Source of the DNA: Bradyrhizobium sp. 1(2017)
Lineage (GTDB): Bacteria; Pseudomonadota; Alphaproteobacteria; Rhizobiales; Xanthobacteraceae
Assembly (NCBI RefSeq): GCF_011602485.2
Contig: NZ_CP050022.2
Span: 3,430,001 to 3,494,000, forward strand
Length of the DNA: 64,000 nt
Direction: 5' to 3'
Under the pieces are notes generated by a model. That model did no database searches and had not been told where the DNA came from. It saw nothing but the letters and a program-made list of their open reading frames with translations. A program made the translations under genes and the position numbers. This document shows, one piece after another, positions 61,187 through 64,000 of the stretch. Positions within the stretch are counted from its first letter, which is position 1; each line of letters opens with the position of its first letter.

Positions 61187-61670
61187 CGAAGCGCATCTCT
61201 TGAGCCTGCACCGTGCGGGAAGGCTTGCCCATTATGATCGAACTCTATGGCCCGACGATACATGCCTCCGACGACTTTGGGTTCATCCAAATGTCGCACG
61301 CTGGATGAACCAGCCCGGCAACAACGACAGCGAACGCAAATACTTCGCCCAGGTGCGCGCGTTTTTCTCAGCCTTCGTGGCGGGGAATGACTTCGACGAT
61401 GACGACATGCTCAAGGCACTCTCAGGAGGGCAAGATGGAATTTGGGAATTTAGAATCACTTTCCTGCCTCAAGCGCGTGTCCTCGGCGCCTTCCTGCGAA
61501 AAGGCGAGTTCGTTGCGCTCACTTTCGACAAACGGTCGGACCTTGCCGCGCGTGGGTTCGGACCTCTGATTGCGTCGACAAGATCTCGCTGGGCAGGCTT
61601 ATTTCCCGGCGAGAGCCCATCGATGTTGAGCAGGCACCTCCTATTGCAGGAGTTCGAAGATGACATTTGA
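61170..61670 (+). CDS. RelE/HigB-like toxin candidate (166 aa)
   Basis: C-terminal part looks like a RelE-superfamily (phage Gp49/HigB-like) domain: MLKALSGGQDGIWEFRITFLP, then RVLGAFLRKGEFVALTFDKRSDL, the strand pattern of mRNA interferases. The N-terminal 45 residues are extra; ATG 61305 would give a 120-aa protein of normal toxin size. TTG 61170 is possible, with GGAAAG upstream. It overlaps the HTH gene by 11 nt in toxin-first order as in higBA. Composition is AT-richer than the host genes. Toxin identity is inferred, since no catalytic residue is clear. Confidence 0.5.
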   Translation: MTKKSTEAHLLSLHRAGRLAHYDRTLWPDDTCLRRLWVHPNVARWMNQPGNNDSERKYFAQVRAFFSAFVAGNDFDDDDMLKALSGGQDGIWEFRITFLPQARVLGAFLRKGEFVALTFDKRSDLAARGFGPLIASTRSRWAGLFPGESPSMLSRHLLLQEFEDDI

Positions 61671-62097
61671 AATTAAAGAACTGAGTCAAAGCGAGCAGGC
61701 CGATTTCAAGGCAGACGGACGTATGCGTGCGTATCTGTCGATGAAACGCGCATTCAAGAAGCGCGCCTCTGAAAGCGGCGTAACAGTCAAATCGCTTGCT
61801 AAGGCTATAGACCGAGACAAAGGTCAAGTTTCCAGAATCCTCTCGGGCCGCAGTGCTGGTGTGACCCTCGATACGCTGGTGTTGATCACGTCTGCGCTAG
61901 GATTTCGCTTGTCGTTTGACGCAATCCCAGTCGAAACAATGCACAAACGAAACAGAAATGTTGCCCCTGCCAATTGGCAAAAGGTGGAAGCTCTTAAGCT
62001 GAAGGACAACCCACGCGGCCTTGCCGTCTACGTTACTGGCACGACGAAGGCCAACACCGGCAGCACATATTTCAAATACGTTGACAATCGAAAATGA
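61660..62097 (+). CDS. XRE-type HTH protein, antitoxin candidate (145 aa)
   Basis: Contains a helix-turn-helix at about residues 40-75 (VTVKSLAKAIDRDKGQVSRILSGRSAGVTLDTLVLITSALGFRLSF), typical of Xre/HigA antitoxins, followed by a C-terminal tail (residues 85-145) that could neutralise the partner. Starts 11 nt before the end of the toxin-like gene, and its own stop overlaps the next start by 4 nt, so three genes form one tightly coupled operon. Lower GC than neighbours. Confidence 0.7.
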   Translation: MTFEIKELSQSEQADFKADGRMRAYLSMKRAFKKRASESGVTVKSLAKAIDRDKGQVSRILSGRSAGVTLDTLVLITSALGFRLSFDAIPVETMHKRNRNVAPANWQKVEALKLKDNPRGLAVYVTGTTKANTGSTYFKYVDNRK

Positions 62098-62522
62098 CGC
62101 CACTGAAAGTCCGCTACGTACTCGTATCCGATTACGCTACGGTCGATCATGCCGGAAAGCTTGTTATCGCGGGGCTGTACACCGAGGACATGGTAGTTCC
62201 TGCGCTGCCGGCAATGTTTTCCACTCTGGTGATCACCATACTTACTGAAACACCGACTGAAAGCGTCAGCTTCCGCTTCACGGTTGAAGCTCCTAGCGGC
62301 GCGGTGGCGGCAGGTGGCGGAGGTAAGCTTGATCCCTCGGAAAATCTTCAGGGAACGAGGCCTCGCGCGATTGTTGGGTTTCAGTTTAACAGCATAGTGT
62401 TTACGGAAGGCGGCGAATATAAGCTTGTTGTTTCGGATATGGACGGCCCGGACAGACATGTGATTCACCAGTTCCGAGTCGTTGTCGATCCAAACGCCAG
62501 GCCTGACAACGTGGTAGTTTAA
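62094..62522 (+). CDS. DUF6941-like protein (142 aa)
   Basis: Begins MTPLKVRYVLVSDYATVDHAGKLVIAGLYTED, the DUF6941-type opening (a beta-sandwich family of unknown function seen in mobile and phage-linked operons), followed by predicted beta strands (TLVITILTETPTESVSFRFTVEAPSG; EGGEYKLVVSDMDG). No signal peptide, so cytoplasmic. It overlaps the HTH gene by 4 nt (ATGA) and ends 24 nt before the convergent terminase gene. A third partner in the toxin-antitoxin-like operon; its role is unknown. Confidence 0.55.
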   Translation: MTPLKVRYVLVSDYATVDHAGKLVIAGLYTEDMVVPALPAMFSTLVITILTETPTESVSFRFTVEAPSGAVAAGGGGKLDPSENLQGTRPRAIVGFQFNSIVFTEGGEYKLVVSDMDGPDRHVIHQFRVVVDPNARPDNVVV

Positions 62523-62545
62523 TTCGCTGCAGGCTAAGCTTGACT

Positions 62546-63220
62546 TTAAACCCGCAACTCCCAACTGTCCGTCCGCGGCCCCGACGTCGCCCACCATATC
62601 CCGTAACTCACGGCCAACACGATGTCATCGTGCTTGCCGGCTCGCGCCGACCAAGTGTTGGCGCCCGATGCAGTGACGTGCCGTTGAAAGTCGCGCAATT
62701 CGTCGCGCAGCGACTCCGCCTCCGTCAAAGCCGCTGCGACGTGCAGTTCTTTCGAGTGCATCGCAGCTTCCAGCTTCGAAATCAGGATCGTTTTGGCCAC
62801 GCGGAAGATGTTGCCTTCCTGCGTCTGCTCGCTGCCGGCGGTGATCTGCAATCGGATCGGCCGCAATCCGTTCGCTTCCATCAGGTCGACCACGCCCGCG
62901 CCAACGCCGCTTTGGTCAATGACCAGCTTGGCTTTTGCGCTCTTGAGTGGTTCGCGCTGCATCAGTTCGCCGATCGCGTGGGCTTGCGCCACGTAGTTCA
63001 TTCCGAGCGGGAGCCGCTGCAAATGCACAAGGTCAAACCGCTGCACTGAGTCCTGTCTCCATGTCTTCGTCGCGTGGTCGGCCTTTCCAGTGCCCGTACC
63101 CTTGATTGTGTGATGCATGATGCCGATGGCCGTACTGTCGACCGACTTTCCAAGGTCCACGCCGACAACCCATGCGTCCCGGTCACGCACTTCAACCACA
63201 CGATACCCGTTCATACCCAT
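62546..63220 (-). CDS. Terminase large subunit, nuclease part (224 aa)
   Basis: RNase H-like nuclease domain of a phage packaging terminase as a separate polypeptide. Asp22 in WVVGVDLGKSVDST, Asp102 in KLVIDQSGVGAGVVD and Asp198/199 in AGKHDDIVLAVSYG are the expected acidic metal ligands. ATG 63220 has AAGGAG 11 nt upstream; an ATG at 63214 would overlap the ATPase stop as ATGA. It follows the ATPase gene with a 10-nt overlap in another frame, so it is made by its own initiation. Confidence 0.8.
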   Translation of the reverse strand: MGMNGYRVVEVRDRDAWVVGVDLGKSVDSTAIGIMHHTIKGTGTGKADHATKTWRQDSVQRFDLVHLQRLPLGMNYVAQAHAIGELMQREPLKSAKAKLVIDQSGVGAGVVDLMEANGLRPIRLQITAGSEQTQEGNIFRVAKTILISKLEAAMHSKELHVAAALTEAESLRDELRDFQRHVTASGANTWSARAGKHDDIVLAVSYGIWWATSGPRTDSWELRV

Positions 63221-63963
63221 AGCGGCCGCAACTCCTTGTCAAAGATGCCGTCGATAATCTCGTTCGGAAAGGCGGCCTCCTGATCGTCCAAGAACTCAAG
63301 GCCGTACTCCGTGCGGAAGGTCGTTTCGCCGAGTGCCTTCCGTTCGCTTGCCAGGAACTCAGGCGTGATCCGTGGGCACATGTCAGGCGTGACCCGGATC
63401 TTTTCGAAGTCAGATTCGGGATCGATCCAGCCCTCGTAAAACCAACCACGCTTTGCGGCGCCAGTGGTGAGGCCGATCAATTGACCGCGCGGGTGCACCG
63501 CCAGCATGGGACGGACGGCCGCATAGATTTCGTCAGAGACGCGAGCGCCTTCATCGATCAGCACCAGGCGCACGCGGGCGATACCGCGCACGTTGTCCGC
63601 CTCGCCAGGCAGGCCGATGATGCGGGAGCCGTTGGGCAGCTCGATGCGCTGCACGGCATCGTTGGCCAATTCCGCGCCGGCCAGGTGCAGATAGCGTCCC
63701 TTGGCGCGGCGGATGAATTCCGAGCTGATGCGTTGGGCCGGGCTGATCACGACAATGGTTTCGCCCGGCTCGGTGTGCGCCACGTGGTCGGCGAGCAGCA
63801 CGCACGTCTCGGTCTTGCCGGCCTGGCGGCATGCCAAGATCAGGCCGCGGCGGGGCGGCCGGCGCAAGAACGCTCGCTGCCATGGGTCAGGCTGCACGCC
63901 GCAGTCATTGGCGAATGCCACGGGGTCGCAGGCATACGCCAGGTCTCGCGCCATCAGGGACAA
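63211..63963 (-). CDS. Terminase large subunit, ATPase part (250 aa)
   Basis: DNA-packaging motor ATPase. Walker A region LACRQAGKTET at 43-53 (deviant GKT form used by terminases), the Q-like PAQRIS region, Walker B VLIDEGARV about 134-142 with catalytic Glu138, and coupling LIGLTTGAAKRGWFYEGW near 178. The start is TTG 63963 with GGAGG 7 nt upstream; ATG 63954 is an alternative. The protein ends right after the ATPase domain (ending DKELRPLWV) and the nuclease continues as a second gene. The first plus-strand bases beyond, to 64000, probably belong to an upstream packaging gene. Confidence 0.85.
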   Translation of the reverse strand: MSLMARDLAYACDPVAFANDCGVQPDPWQRAFLRRPPRRGLILACRQAGKTETCVLLADHVAHTEPGETIVVISPAQRISSEFIRRAKGRYLHLAGAELANDAVQRIELPNGSRIIGLPGEADNVRGIARVRLVLIDEGARVSDEIYAAVRPMLAVHPRGQLIGLTTGAAKRGWFYEGWIDPESDFEKIRVTPDMCPRITPEFLASERKALGETTFRTEYGLEFLDDQEAAFPNEIIDGIFDKELRPLWV

Positions 63964-64000
63964 GCTGGGGCCTCCGGTGGCGGGACGGGGCAGGGCGGTG

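Larger units (their letters stand above)
60894..64000. mobile_element. Probable integrated element (phage/island), one end in window
   Basis: Begins right after the tRNA-Gln 3' end. Coding composition drops visibly at 61.1-62.5 kb (frequent A/T at third positions), and the gene set is a toxin-antitoxin-like pair, a DUF6941-like gene and a phage terminase in two pieces. No integrase or second copy of the tRNA 3' sequence is visible inside the window, so extent and direction are unknown. Confidence 0.6.

Noticed and set aside
1..64000. CRISPR arrays, rRNA genes, insertion sequences and replication origins
   Set aside because: No regularly spaced repeats, rRNA segments, transposase genes with terminal repeats or iteron/DnaA-box clusters seen in reading the window.

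Overview
The window reads as chromosome of a high-GC alphaproteobacterium, most likely Bradyrhizobium or a close relative. The evidence is gene style (several orphan Bug-type binding proteins, NitT/TauT and Liv ABC transporters, many amidohydrolases, FCD-GntR and IclR regulators), strong GC bias at third codon positions, 4-nt ATGA gene overlaps, and intergenic palindromic repeats of the kind scattered through Bradyrhizobium chromosomes. Nearly all of it is catabolic and transport gene content.

Layout. 1-5.3 kb: the 3' part of a cytochrome P450, two small hydrophilic proteins, a DUF763 protein, an MscS channel and a Bug binding protein. 5.4-10.3 kb: a TetR regulator followed by the lower protocatechuate 4,5-cleavage pathway (LigI, GalB, GalC), a 4,5-dihydroxyphthalate-decarboxylase-like protein and a DUF1932 dehydrogenase. 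10.3-19.0 kb: two CodA-like amidohydrolases, an NTF2-like protein, a GntR regulator, a NitT/TauT-type ABC transporter behind a good sigma-54 promoter match, and a third amidohydrolase. 19.1-24.9 kb: a complete Liv-type ABC transporter and an orphan amino-acid binding protein. 25-35 kb: acyl-CoA dehydrogenase, GH172 protein and acyl-CoA synthetase on the minus strand; a Baeyer-Villiger monooxygenase with an AroE-like dehydrogenase, a lytic transglycosylase, small conserved hypotheticals, a coupled pair of microproteins and a MaoC hydratase on the plus or minus strand. 35-41 kb: an RND efflux pump with a divergent TetR regulator. 41-47 kb: amidase, MFS transporter, aldehyde dehydrogenase and GntR, plus an alpha/beta hydrolase that lacks its nucleophile. 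47-52.6 kb: a purine operon (MFS plus guanine deaminase), a tandem ABM-domain membrane protein, an RNase Z-like protein and a DUF3750 protein.

52.7-60.3 kb: an IclR regulator diverges from a six-gene operon (DapA-family aldolase/dehydratase, FAD-linked 2-hydroxyacid dehydrogenase, DUF1537 acid-sugar kinase, PdxA2, Fe-dependent alcohol dehydrogenase, Bug binding protein). It resembles a four-carbon acid-sugar catabolic pathway of the D-threonate type with extra enzymes. 60.8 kb: tRNA-Gln(CTG). Beyond it the composition changes: a toxin-antitoxin-like pair, a DUF6941-like gene, and a phage terminase large subunit split into two overlapping genes. This is probably one end of an integrated element that continues past the window.

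The items most worth following up are the acid-sugar operon, the N-heterocycle-type amidohydrolase/ABC region with its sigma-54 and GntR-like sites, the Ser-to-Gly alpha/beta hydrolase, the AroE homologue without its carboxylate-binding serines, the coupled microprotein pair, and the split terminase with the TA/DUF6941 triad.
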